Assembly: GCA_002254335.1 (NCBI GenBank) | Contig: NIVA01000005.1 | Coordinates: forward strand, 1 to 45,837 | Reading direction: 5' to 3' | DNA length: 45,837 nucleotides | Source: Bacteroidetes bacterium 4572_114 | GTDB lineage: Bacteria; Bacteroidota; Bacteroidia; Bacteroidales; 4484-276 | In this document: positions 8,166 to 17,900 of the stretch, one piece after another | How the letters are laid out: every line of letters begins with the position of its first letter | Numbering within the stretch: position 1 is the stretch's first letter | Position numbers and translations under genes: made by a program | Notes under the pieces: model-generated | Seen by the model: the letters and a program-made list of their open reading frames with translations, nothing else | What the model was told of the DNA's origin: nothing | Databases searched by the model: none

Positions 8166-8708
8166 ATGGGTGAACACGTTAAGAAATGGTATGTTGTAAG
8201 GGCGATAAGCGGGAAAGAAAAAAGGGTGAAGGAGTATATCCAAAGTGAGATAGAACGCCTATCATTACAGGATTACATTTCGCAGGTACTCATCCCAACA
8301 GAAAAAGTTTATCAGGTAAGAAAAGGAAAGAAAATAAGTAAGGAAAGAAATTTCTTTCCGGGCTACATCCTTATCGAAGCTGCCCTTGTGGGTGAAATAA
8401 ACCATATTGTTAAAAGTGTGCCCAATGTATTAGGTTTCCTCGGCACTAAGGGTGAACCAGATCCATTACGCCCGTCTGAAGTAAAAAGGATCCTTGGTAA
8501 AGTAGATGAACTGGCCGAACAAGGTGAAGAGGTAAATGTACCGTTCATTGTAGGCGAAACAGTTACTGTTATCGATGGGCCTTTTAACAGTTTTAGCGGA
8601 ATTATAGAGGAGATTAATGAGGAGAAGAAGAAGTTGAAGGTGATGGTGAAGATTTTTGGCAGAAAAACACCGCTGGAATTGGGGTTTATGCAGGTTGAAA
8701 AAGAGTAG
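8166..8708 (+). CDS. nusG: Transcription termination/antitermination factor NusG
   Basis: The 180-residue product has the NGN domain (KKWYVVRAISGKEKRVKEYI at the N-terminus, FFPGYILIEA near residue 62) and a C-terminal KOW domain (GETVTVIDGPFNSFSGIIEE). The length is usual for NusG and there is no extra domain of the LoaP/UpxY kind. It binds RNA polymerase through NGN and Rho or the ribosome through KOW. It lies between secE and rplK, the standard place of the housekeeping copy. Confidence 0.97.
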   Translation: MGEHVKKWYVVRAISGKEKRVKEYIQSEIERLSLQDYISQVLIPTEKVYQVRKGKKISKERNFFPGYILIEAALVGEINHIVKSVPNVLGFLGTKGEPDPLRPSEVKRILGKVDELAEQGEEVNVPFIVGETVTVIDGPFNSFSGIIEEINEEKKKLKVMVKIFGRKTPLELGFMQVEKE

Positions 8709-8776
8709 GTCAAGTGTTCCATCAGGAATACAGAATGTTGGTCAAATTCAGAATTAAAATTTAAGTTAAACTTAAA

Positions 8777-9223
8777 ATGGCAAAAGAAGTTAGCGGATTA
8801 ATCAAACTACAAATCAGAGGAGGAGCCGCGAACCCTTCACCCCCTGTAGGGCCTGCATTAGGTGCAAAAGGGGTGAACATCATGGAATTTTGTAAGCAGT
8901 TTAACGGTCGTACCCAGGATCAGGCTGGAAAGCTTCTTCCTGTGATCATTACTGTTTATAAAAATAAATCCTTTGATTTCATAATAAAGTCTCCACCGGT
9001 TGCGGTGCAACTGTTAGAGGCTGCAAAACTAAAGAAAGGTTCACCTGAATCGAACCGAAAAAAAGTAGCTTCGGTCACCTGGGATCAGGTAAGGGGTATT
9101 GCCGAAGGTAAAATGAGCGACTTGAATTGTTTCACTGTCGAGTCTGCCATGATGATGGTGGCCGGAACAGCCAGGAGCATGGGGGTTACGATTAAAGGTG
9201 ATGATCCTTTTAATAATAACTAA
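8777..9223 (+). CDS. rplK: 50S ribosomal protein uL11
   Basis: The product has 148 residues, close to the family norm of 141-150. The N-terminal domain shows GGAANPSPPVGPALGAKGVN and FCKQFN. The C-terminal rRNA-binding domain shows PPVAVQLLEAAKLKKGSPE and SVTWDQVRGIAEGKM. It forms the GTPase-associated centre with 23S rRNA. It is the first of rplKAJL, 68 bases after nusG. Confidence 0.98.
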   Translation: MAKEVSGLIKLQIRGGAANPSPPVGPALGAKGVNIMEFCKQFNGRTQDQAGKLLPVIITVYKNKSFDFIIKSPPVAVQLLEAAKLKKGSPESNRKKVASVTWDQVRGIAEGKMSDLNCFTVESAMMMVAGTARSMGVTIKGDDPFNNN

Positions 9224-9267
9224 CAGTGTTCAACTAGCATTTATTAAACTGAAAACAGTATTTGCAA

Positions 9268-9963
9268 ATGGGAAAACTGACGAAAAAACGCAAAGAAGCT
9301 CTAGCTAAATTTGATGAAAATGCTACCTATTCTCTGTCGGATGCAATACAAGTAATAAAAGATATTAGCCATACCAAATTTGATTCCTCCATTGATCTGG
9401 ACATTCGCCTGGGTGTTGACCCACGAAAAGCCAATCAAATGGTAAGAGGTTCTGTTACCCTTCCTCATGGAAGTGGTAAAGTGGTAAGGGTACTTGTACT
9501 TTGTTCGCCCGAAAAGGAAGAAGAAGCTAAAGCTGCCGGGGCCGACTATGTTGGCCTCGATGAATATGTTAATAAGATCAAAGGGGGCTGGACTGACATT
9601 GACGTTGTTATTACAACACCTAATGTTATGCCCAAAGTTGGGCCTTTGGGAAGGATACTCGGACCACGAGGTTTGATGCCTAACCCCAAAACCGGCACGG
9701 TAACTATGGATGTAACAAAAGCCATCAACGATGTTAAAGCGGGAAAGATTGATTTTAAAGTGGATAAATCAGGTATCATCCATGCATCTGTTGCAAAAAT
9801 TTCTTTTGACAACAGCAAAATATTGGATAATGCCAGGGAATTGATCCAAAATGTAATCAAACTAAAACCAACTGCAGCAAAAGGCACTTACATAAAAAGC
9901 ATCTATATGTCTAGCACGATGAGTTTTGGCATTCTGATCGACCCTAAATCAGTTAGCTTATAA
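9268..9963 (+). CDS. rplA: 50S ribosomal protein uL1
   Basis: The start at ATG 9268 gives MGKLTKKRKEAL and 231 residues, the normal length. A TTG at 9262 adds only two residues and is not preferred. The signature GRILGPRGLMPNPKTGTV lies near residues 128-145. uL1 forms the mobile L1 stalk near the E site and in many bacteria represses its own operon. It lies 44 bases after rplK and 27 before rplJ. Confidence 0.98.
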   Translation: MGKLTKKRKEALAKFDENATYSLSDAIQVIKDISHTKFDSSIDLDIRLGVDPRKANQMVRGSVTLPHGSGKVVRVLVLCSPEKEEEAKAAGADYVGLDEYVNKIKGGWTDIDVVITTPNVMPKVGPLGRILGPRGLMPNPKTGTVTMDVTKAINDVKAGKIDFKVDKSGIIHASVAKISFDNSKILDNARELIQNVIKLKPTAAKGTYIKSIYMSSTMSFGILIDPKSVSL

Positions 9964-9990
9964 AAATCTGATAAAAGAGGAGATTATACA

Positions 9991-10518
9991 ATGACTAAAA
10001 CTGAAAAAAATCAGATAATTGAAACGCTGGTAAAAGACCTCAATGAAAATCCTAATTTCTACCTGACCGACATAGGCGGCCTGACGGTGGAAAGTACTGG
10101 TGAATTGAGAAGGCTGTGTTTCAAAAAAAAGGTAAAACTTAAAGTTACAAAGAACACATTGCTTCGTAAAGCAATGGAAAAATCCGAAAAGGAACTTAAC
10201 GAATTGTACGATACGTTAAGGGGTCCTAACTCTATAATGTTTACCGAAGCAGGTAATGCCCCAGCCAGGCTGATTAAAGAATTTAGGAAAAAATTCAAAA
10301 GCGAAAAGCCCCTATTAAAAGGAGCTTACGTTGAAGAATCAGCTTACATAGGCGAGGATCAACTGGATATTTTGGAAAACATTAAATCTAAAAATGAAGT
10401 TATTGCCGATATCATTGCATTACTGCAATCACCAACTAAAAATGTTATTTCAGCATTGCAGTCAGGTGGGCACAAAATTTCCGGCATCCTGGAAACTCTG
10501 TCCGAAAGGCCGGCATAA
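9991..10518 (+). CDS. rplJ: 50S ribosomal protein uL10
   Basis: The 175-residue product has the rRNA-binding N-terminal domain (YLTDIGGLTVESTGELRR, KVTKNTLLRKAM) and the C-terminal helix that holds L12 dimers (PTKNVISALQSGGHKISGIL). It forms the base of the ribosomal stalk. The start is preceded by AGAGGAG with a 9-base gap, an SD-like site that is uncommon here. The gap after rplA is only 27 bases, so there is no room for a long L10-binding leader like that of E. coli. Confidence 0.97.
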   Translation: MTKTEKNQIIETLVKDLNENPNFYLTDIGGLTVESTGELRRLCFKKKVKLKVTKNTLLRKAMEKSEKELNELYDTLRGPNSIMFTEAGNAPARLIKEFRKKFKSEKPLLKGAYVEESAYIGEDQLDILENIKSKNEVIADIIALLQSPTKNVISALQSGGHKISGILETLSERPA

Positions 10519-10582
10519 TTTCTATAGTTAAATTAAGTGTATCATTATTATTTTAGAATTATAATTTAAAACAAATATTAAA

Positions 10583-10957
10583 ATGGCAGATTTGAAAGCA
10601 TTTGCAGAACAGTTAGTCGGACTGACAGTTAAGGAAGTAAACGAACTTGCTCAAATTTTAAAAGATGAGCATGGCATTGAGCCAGCTGCCGCCGCAGTGG
10701 TTGCAGGCCCGGCAGCTGATGGTGGCGAAGTAGCCGATGAAGAGCAAACCGAATTTGATGTAATAATCACGGCTGCCGGCCAGTCGAAACTGAAAGTAGT
10801 TAAACTTGTTAAAGAATTGACCAGTCTCGGCCTAAAAGAATCTAAGGAGTTAGTTGACTCAGCACCGAAAGCAGTTAAAGAAGCTGTATCGAAAGACGAA
10901 GCTGAAGCACTTAAAGCACAATTAGAAGAAGCCGGTGCTGAAGTAGAGGTTAAATAG
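10583..10957 (+). CDS. rplL: 50S ribosomal protein bL12
   Basis: The 124-residue product has the N-terminal dimerisation helices (LKAFAEQLVGLTVKEVNELA), an Ala-rich hinge (about 32-48) and the factor-binding C-terminal domain (KLKVVKLVKELTSLGLKE, LVDSAPKAVKEAV). bL12 dimers on L10 recruit EF-Tu and EF-G. Downstream, a 13-bp hairpin separates it from rpoB. Confidence 0.98.
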   Translation: MADLKAFAEQLVGLTVKEVNELAQILKDEHGIEPAAAAVVAGPAADGGEVADEEQTEFDVIITAAGQSKLKVVKLVKELTSLGLKESKELVDSAPKAVKEAVSKDEAEALKAQLEEAGAEVEVK

Positions 10958-10976
10958 GGACACGTACCTACTCCAT

Positions 10977-11025
10977 AAGAAATATAGACTGCTGCCGGTA
11001 TTGCCGTGTAGGGTCTATATTTCTT
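10977..11025 (+). promoter_or_regulatory. Long hairpin between rplL and rpoB
   Basis: AAGAAATATAGAC (10977-10989) and GTCTATATTTCTT (11013-11025) form a perfect 13-bp stem with a 23-base loop. There is no U-run directly after it, so it is more likely a processing or attenuation site than a full terminator. In E. coli the same gap holds an attenuator and an RNase III site (known). The shared position here is an observation; a shared function is inference. Confidence 0.6.
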
Positions 11026-11086
11026 TGTATTATAGAATTAAGTTTTCTCTGCACCATAATTACCTCACATTCAAAACATTACTACA

Positions 11087-14000
11087 TTGGCTAAGGAAAA
11101 ATACGAAAGAATAAATTTCTCAAAGACAAAAATTAAATCGAGATATCCTGATTTTCTAGATATCCAATTAAAATCATTCCAGGAGTTCTTTCAGTTGGAA
11201 ACCAATCCTGAAAACCGCATAAATGAAGGACTTTACAAAGTTTTTAGTGAAAACTTTCCAATTACTGATGCACGGAATAACTTTGTGCTGGAGTTCCTGG
11301 ATTATTTTATCGATCCACCAAGATATTCAATCGATGAATGTCTCGAGAGGGGTTTAACTTACAGTGTCCCCCTTAAGGCCAAACTTAAGCTTTATTGTAC
11401 AGACCCGGAACACGAAGACTTTCAAACAATAGTACAGGATGTTTATTTAGGCCAGATCCCATATATGACCCCTCGCGGCACCTTTGTTGTCAACGGTGCC
11501 GAACGGGTTGTGGTTTCTCAGCTTCACCGATCACCGGGGGCATTTTTTGGCACAAGCTATCATGCCAATGGCCAGCAGTTGTTTTCGGCAAGGATCATCC
11601 CTTTCAAAGGATCGTGGATGGAATTTACCACCGACATCAATAGTGTGATGTATGCCTACATCGACAGAAAGAAAAAGTTACCGGTAACAACATTGTTGAG
11701 GGTCATTGGATACGAAAGCGACAAAGATATTCTTGAAATTTTTGACCTTGCCCAGGAAGTTAAGACTACAAAAGCCATCCTGAAAAAACATCTCGGCAGA
11801 AGGCTTGCTGCCCGTGTTGTACGTTCCTGGATTGAAGACTTTGTTGATGAAGATACTGGCGAAGTAGTTTCAATTGAACGTACCGAAGTAATTATCGACC
11901 GTGAGACAGTCCTTGAAGCTGACCATATTGACCAAATTATTGATTCCGGGGTCGAGACCATTCTTATACATAAGGATGAAGCTGATGGAATTGATTACTC
12001 AATCATTTTTAATACCCTGCAAAAAGACACAACAAATACTGAAAAGGAAGCAGTTGAGTTTATTTATCGGCAGTTGCGAAATGCAGAACCACCCGATGAA
12101 GAAACTGCAAGGGGGATTATTGAAAAGTTGTTTTTCTCGGATAAACGTTACGACCTTGGCGAAGTTGGAAGGTACAGGATCAATAAGAAACTGGATCTTG
12201 ATGTGCCAATGGAAACTAAAATCCTTACCAAGGAAGATATCATTTCGATTATTAAATATCTCATCGAAATGGTCAACTCCAAACGTGAGATAGATGACAT
12301 CGACCACCTAAGCAACCGCCGCGTAAGAACTGTTGGAGAACAATTATATTCCCAGTTCGGTGTTGGCCTTGCCCGTATGTCACGTACAATCCGCGAACGT
12401 ATGAATGTTCGTGACAACGAGGTTTTCACCCCAACTGATTTGATTAACGCAAAGACACTTTCATCAGTAATCAATTCATTTTTTGGCACCAACGCACTGT
12501 CACAATTCATGGATCAAACCAACCCGCTATCTGAGCTGACCCACAAAAGAAGGGTATCTGCTTTGGGCCCCGGGGGACTCTCCCGCGAGCGTGCAGGTTT
12601 TCAGGTGCGTGATGTACACTACACACACTATGGCAGGCTTTGCACCATCGAAACCCCGGAAGGGCCAAACATTGGTTTAATATCCTCACTGTGTGTCTTC
12701 GCAAAGATCAATAAACTTGGTTTTATCGAAACACCTTATAAACATGTGGTCGATGGTCAGGTTATTTTAGGCGATAAGCCCGAATACCTCAGTGCCGAGG
12801 AAGAAGAAAATAAAATTATCGCACAGGCCAACTCCCTGCTGAACGACGATGGTAAATTTACAAACGATAAGGTCAAAGTCCGTTATCAGGCCGACTATCC
12901 TATTGAAGAGAGGGAAAATGTCGATTACATTGATATGGCCCCAAACCAGATCGCATCTATTGCGGCATCCTTAATCCCATTCCTTGAGCACGACGATGCT
13001 AACCGCGCCTTGATGGGTTCAAACATGATGCGCCAGGCAGTACCCTTGCTCAACCCTGAAGCCCCAATTGTTGGAACAGGTATCGAAAGGGGGGTTGCCA
13101 TTGATTCACGTGTCCTGTTAACTGCCGAAGGTGATGGCTTGGTAGAATATATTGATGCAAATGAAATTGTTATCCGCTACACCAGGGTAGAGACCGAAAA
13201 ACTGGTGAGTTTTGAGGATGATGTAAGATCATATAAACTTACTAAGTTTGCCCGTACTAACCAAAACACATCCATTAACCTTAGGCCAATCGTAAGGAAA
13301 GGCCAGAAAGTTGTTAAGGGCGAGGTGCTTTGCGAAGGGTATGGAACCCAAAATGGTGAACTTGCCCTGGGCAGGAACCTGATGGTGGCATTCATGCCAT
13401 GGAAAGGCTACAACTTTGAGGATGCAATAGTAATTTCTGAAAAGGTGGTGAAGGAAGATATTTTTACTTCAGTACATATCGAAGAATTTACACTTGAAGT
13501 CCGTGACACAAAGCGCGGGGTTGAAGAATTAACTAATGATATCCCCAATGTCAGTGCCGAGGCAACAAAAGACCTTGACGAAAATGGATTAATCAGGATT
13601 GGTGCCGAAATAACCGAAGGTGATATCCTTATTGGAAAAATTACACCAAAAGGAGAATCAGACCCAACACCTGAAGAGAAACTGCTACGCGCTATTTTTG
13701 GTGACAAAGCCGGTGATGTTAAAGATGCTTCGCTCAAAGCTCCCCCTTCCATACGCGGGGTGGTGATAGATAAAAAATTATTTTCGAAGATAGGAAAAGA
13801 CCGCAAAACCAAATCAATTGATAAGGATGTGGTCAGCGACCTTGAAAAAGATTATAATAAGTTGAACGCCGAACTAAAGGCAAAACTTGTTGACAAACTT
13901 ATGGTTTTGGTCAGCGGTAAATCCTCACAGGGTGTTTATAGCAACTTCAAAGAAGAAATTGTACCTAAAAAGGTTAAGTTCAACCAAAAGATACTTATCG

Positions 14001-14893
14001 ACATCAACTACCTTATTGTTAATCCAAACAAATGGACTACCGATAAGGAAAAGAATGCACTGATCTCTCAATTAGTCAATAATTATTTGATTAAATACAA
14101 AGAGATCCTTGGGATTTTCAACCGTAAGAAATTTGTGGCAACTGTTGGTGATGACTTGCCAAACGGCATTGTGAAAATGGCCAAGGTATTCGTTGCCAAG
14201 AAACGTAAGCTAAAAGTTGGTGATAAAATGGCAGGCCGCCACGGAAACAAGGGTATTGTCGCCAAAATTGTCCGCGAAGAAGATATGCCTTTCCTTGAAG
14301 ACGGAACACCGGTTGATATCGTATTAAACCCACTGGGTGTACCTTCAAGGATGAACCTTGGCCAGATTTATGAAACAGTACTGGGCTGGGCAGGTAAAAA
14401 ACTTGGGTTAAATTTTGCCACCCCGATTTTTGATGGGGCAACAACTGATGAGATCAACGAATATTTAGTAAAAGCCGAATTGCCCGAAAACGGTAAAGTT
14501 TATTTGTACGATGGTGGTACCGGTGAACGTTTTCACCAACCGGCAACCGTTGGATATATCTATATCCTCAAACTGCACCACATGGTTGACGATAAAATGC
14601 ACGCCAGGTCCATTGGCCCCTATTCGCTAATCACCCAGCAACCACTTGGTGGCAAAGCACAATTTGGTGGCCAGCGTTTTGGTGAGATGGAGGTTTGGGC
14701 ACTGGAAGCGTTTGGTGCATCCAATGTCTTACAGGAAATCCTTACCGTAAAATCTGATGATGTAACAGGCCGTGCAAAAGCCTATGAAACCATGGTTAAG
14801 GGAGAAAACATGCCTACACCGGGAATTCCCGAATCTTTCAATGTTCTTGTCCATGAGCTTCGCGGGTTGGGCCTGAATGTTACTTTTGATTAA
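11087..14893 (+). CDS. rpoB: DNA-directed RNA polymerase subunit beta
   Basis: The product has 1268 residues, the usual Bacteroidota length. It begins at TTG 11087 (MAKEKYERINFSKTKIKSRYP). No in-frame ATG exists nearby, so a TTG start is required. The rifampicin pocket reads LSQFMDQTNPLSELTHKRR followed by VSALGPGGLSRERAGF. Asp, His and Ser at the positions that mutate to resistance in E. coli are wild type. The C-terminal part has GDKMAGRHGNKG and the terminal PESFNVLVHELRGLGL. It pairs with rpoC, 68 bases downstream. Confidence 0.99.
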   Translation: MAKEKYERINFSKTKIKSRYPDFLDIQLKSFQEFFQLETNPENRINEGLYKVFSENFPITDARNNFVLEFLDYFIDPPRYSIDECLERGLTYSVPLKAKLKLYCTDPEHEDFQTIVQDVYLGQIPYMTPRGTFVVNGAERVVVSQLHRSPGAFFGTSYHANGQQLFSARIIPFKGSWMEFTTDINSVMYAYIDRKKKLPVTTLLRVIGYESDKDILEIFDLAQEVKTTKAILKKHLGRRLAARVVRSWIEDFVDEDTGEVVSIERTEVIIDRETVLEADHIDQIIDSGVETILIHKDEADGIDYSIIFNTLQKDTTNTEKEAVEFIYRQLRNAEPPDEETARGIIEKLFFSDKRYDLGEVGRYRINKKLDLDVPMETKILTKEDIISIIKYLIEMVNSKREIDDIDHLSNRRVRTVGEQLYSQFGVGLARMSRTIRERMNVRDNEVFTPTDLINAKTLSSVINSFFGTNALSQFMDQTNPLSELTHKRRVSALGPGGLSRERAGFQVRDVHYTHYGRLCTIETPEGPNIGLISSLCVFAKINKLGFIETPYKHVVDGQVILGDKPEYLSAEEEENKIIAQANSLLNDDGKFTNDKVKVRYQADYPIEERENVDYIDMAPNQIASIAASLIPFLEHDDANRALMGSNMMRQAVPLLNPEAPIVGTGIERGVAIDSRVLLTAEGDGLVEYIDANEIVIRYTRVETEKLVSFEDDVRSYKLTKFARTNQNTSINLRPIVRKGQKVVKGEVLCEGYGTQNGELALGRNLMVAFMPWKGYNFEDAIVISEKVVKEDIFTSVHIEEFTLEVRDTKRGVEELTNDIPNVSAEATKDLDENGLIRIGAEITEGDILIGKITPKGESDPTPEEKLLRAIFGDKAGDVKDASLKAPPSIRGVVIDKKLFSKIGKDRKTKSIDKDVVSDLEKDYNKLNAELKAKLVDKLMVLVSGKSSQGVYSNFKEEIVPKKVKFNQKILIDINYLIVNPNKWTTDKEKNALISQLVNNYLIKYKEILGIFNRKKFVATVGDDLPNGIVKMAKVFVAKKRKLKVGDKMAGRHGNKGIVAKIVREEDMPFLEDGTPVDIVLNPLGVPSRMNLGQIYETVLGWAGKKLGLNFATPIFDGATTDEINEYLVKAELPENGKVYLYDGGTGERFHQPATVGYIYILKLHHMVDDKMHARSIGPYSLITQQPLGGKAQFGGQRFGEMEVWALEAFGASNVLQEILTVKSDDVTGRAKAYETMVKGENMPTPGIPESFNVLVHELRGLGLNVTFD

Positions 14894-14961
14894 TGATACC
14901 TCTTCATTATCAATCTTTTACTTCAATATTTGTAAATATAAAATCTAAATGAAATTCCACA

Positions 14962-17900
14962 ATGGCTTATAGAAAAGAAAGTAACATTGTAAACCGAGAA
15001 TTTTCTCAAATCACTATTAGCCTGGCTTCGCCCGAAACTATTCTTGAACGAAGTTATGGTGAAGTCCTAAAACCCGAAACCATCAATTACAGGACCTATA
15101 AACCTGAACGGGACGGATTGTTTTGTGAACGTATTTTTGGCCCTGTTAAAGATTGGGAGTGCCATTGCGGAAAATATAAGCGGATTAGGTACAAGGGCAT
15201 TGTTTGCGACCGGTGTGGTGTTGAAGTTACCGAGAAAAAAGTCCGCCGCGAAAGGACCGGGCACATCCAGCTTGTTGTCCCGGTTGCGCATATCTGGTTT
15301 TTTAGGTCGTTGCCAAACAAAATTGGCGCAATGTTGGGCCTTCAGACCAAGAAACTCGACACCATTATTTATTTTGAAAAATATGTGGTGATAAACCCGG
15401 GGATAAAAGAAGCTGACGGAATTAAATATCTTGATTTTATTTCTGAAGAAGAATATTTCGAGATCATGGAAACCGTACCTGCCGAAAACCAATATCTCGA
15501 TGATAGCGACCCCAGCAAATTCATTGCAAAAATGGGGGCCGAAGCACTTCATGATTTACTGGCACGCCTCGACCTGGACGAGTTATCGTACCAACTCCGC
15601 CACAAGGCCCATACCGAAACTTCGCAACAAAGAAAAGCCGATGCGTTAAAACGCCTACAGGTACTGGAAGCATTTAGGGATTCGCGCAACAGGATTGAAA
15701 ACCGTCCTGAATGGATGATCGTAAAAGTTGTTCCGGTCATACCTCCTGAATTAAGGCCTTTGGTACCGCTCGATGGCGGAAGGTTTGCCACCTCTGACCT
15801 GAACGACCTGTACCGCAGGGTAATTATTAGGAACAACCGTCTTAAAAGGCTTATCCAGATCAAAGCACCTGATGTGATCATGCGTAATGAAAAACGTATG
15901 CTCCAGGAAGCTGTGGATTCATTGTTTGATAACTCAAGAAAAGCCAATGCGGTAAAAACCGAATCTAACAGGGCATTAAAATCATTGAGCGACAGCCTCA
16001 AGGGAAAACAAGGAAGGTTCCGTCAGAACCTGCTCGGCAAACGTGTTGATTATTCAGGCCGTTCTGTTATAGTTGTAGGCCCCTATTTATCACTTAACGA
16101 ATGTGGTATCCCAAAAGAGATGGCTTCTGAACTTTTCAAGCCATTTATTATCCGCAAGATGTTGGAAAGGGGAATTGTTAAAACCGTAAAATCGGCAAAG
16201 AAAATTGTTGACAGAAAAGACCCTGTTGTTTGGGATATTTTGGAAAACATACTAAAAGGCCACCCCATAATGCTTAACCGTGCCCCTACCCTTCACCGGT
16301 TGGGCATCCAGGCTTTCCAGCCAAAGCTTATCGAAGGCAAGGCAATTCAGCTCCACCCACTTGTATGTACGGCATTCAACGCCGACTTTGATGGCGACCA
16401 GATGGCCGTTCATGTCCCTTTGGGAAATGCAGCAATACTTGAAGCACAACTTTTAATGCTGGCTTCACACAACATACTTAACCCGGCAAATGGGGCACCA
16501 ATTGCCGTACCTTCCCAAGACATGGTGTTGGGACTTTATTACATTACCAAGGCAAGGCAAAATCTCCCTGAACACCCTATCAAAGGGGAAGGCTACAATT
16601 TTTATTCCCCCGAAGAAGTAATCATAGCCCACAATGAAGGCCAGGTTGACTTACATGCCATTATTAATGTGATGCTACCGGTAACAAAGGATGAGATAAC
16701 TTCTAAAGAACTTACTGAAACTACTGTAGGCAGGGTTATTTTTAACCAGGTTGTACCTGAAGAAATTGAGTATATCAATCAGGTGCTCACCAAGAAAGCC
16801 CTGCGTGATATTATTGGGGACGTACTTAAACGCACTGATACGGCCACTACGGCCAAATTCCTGGATGACATTAAACACCTTGGGTTTACCATGGCATTTG
16901 AGGGCGGGCTATCGTTTAACCTTGGAGATGTAATTATTCCTGAAATAAAGGAAACCCTTATTGCGAAAGCCAACGAAGAGGTAGATGAAGTAGTTACCAA
17001 CTACAACATGGGCTTCATTACCAACAATGAAAGATATAACCAGATTATTGATATCTGGACACATACCAATTCGCACCTTACCCACACACTCATGGACCAG
17101 TTGGCGAAAGACAGACAAGGTTTCAATGCTGTGTACATGATGCTCGATTCGGGCGCCCGTGGCAGTAAGGAGCAAATCAGGCAGCTTTCAGGTATGCGTG
17201 GATTGATGGCAAAACCACAAAAATCAGGGGCTACAGGAGGTGAAATTATAGAAAACCCAATTCTGTCGAACTTTAAAGAAGGGCTAACAGTATTGGAATA
17301 CTTTATTTCGACCCACGGTGCCCGTAAAGGTCTTGCCGATACCGCCCTCAAAACTGCCGATGCCGGTTATCTTACCCGTCGTTTGGTTGATGTGGCACAA
17401 GATGTAATTATTTCTGAAAAAGACTGTGGCACCCTTAGGGGGCTTACTTCTTCAACACTAAAGAAAAACGAAGAAGTTGTAGAAACACTTTTTGACAGGA
17501 TATTGGGCCGTACATCCCTACATGATGTTTACCACCCGTTGACAGGTGAACTGATTATTGCTGCAGGCGAACAGCTTACCGAAGAGATTTCCGCAATAAT
17601 TGAGGAATCCCCAATTGAGTCTATTGAAATCCGCTCGGTACTGACATGTGAATCAAAACATGGAGTTTGTGCCAGATGTTATGGGCGTAACCTTGCAACA
17701 GGCCGCATGGTACAAAAAGGTGAGGCAGTTGGGGTTATTGCCGCACAATCCATTGGCGAGCCGGGCACTCAGCTAACGCTTAGGACCTTCCACGTTGGTG
17801 GTGTTGCCGGGGGCAATATATCTTCAGAATCCAAGATCGAAGCCAAATTTGATGGGAAACTTAAAATTGAAGGACTAAGATCGGTACATACCACAAACGA

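Noticed and set aside
9964..9990. L10-binding leader before rplJ
   Set aside because: Only 27 bases separate rplA and rplJ, too short for the known leader fold.
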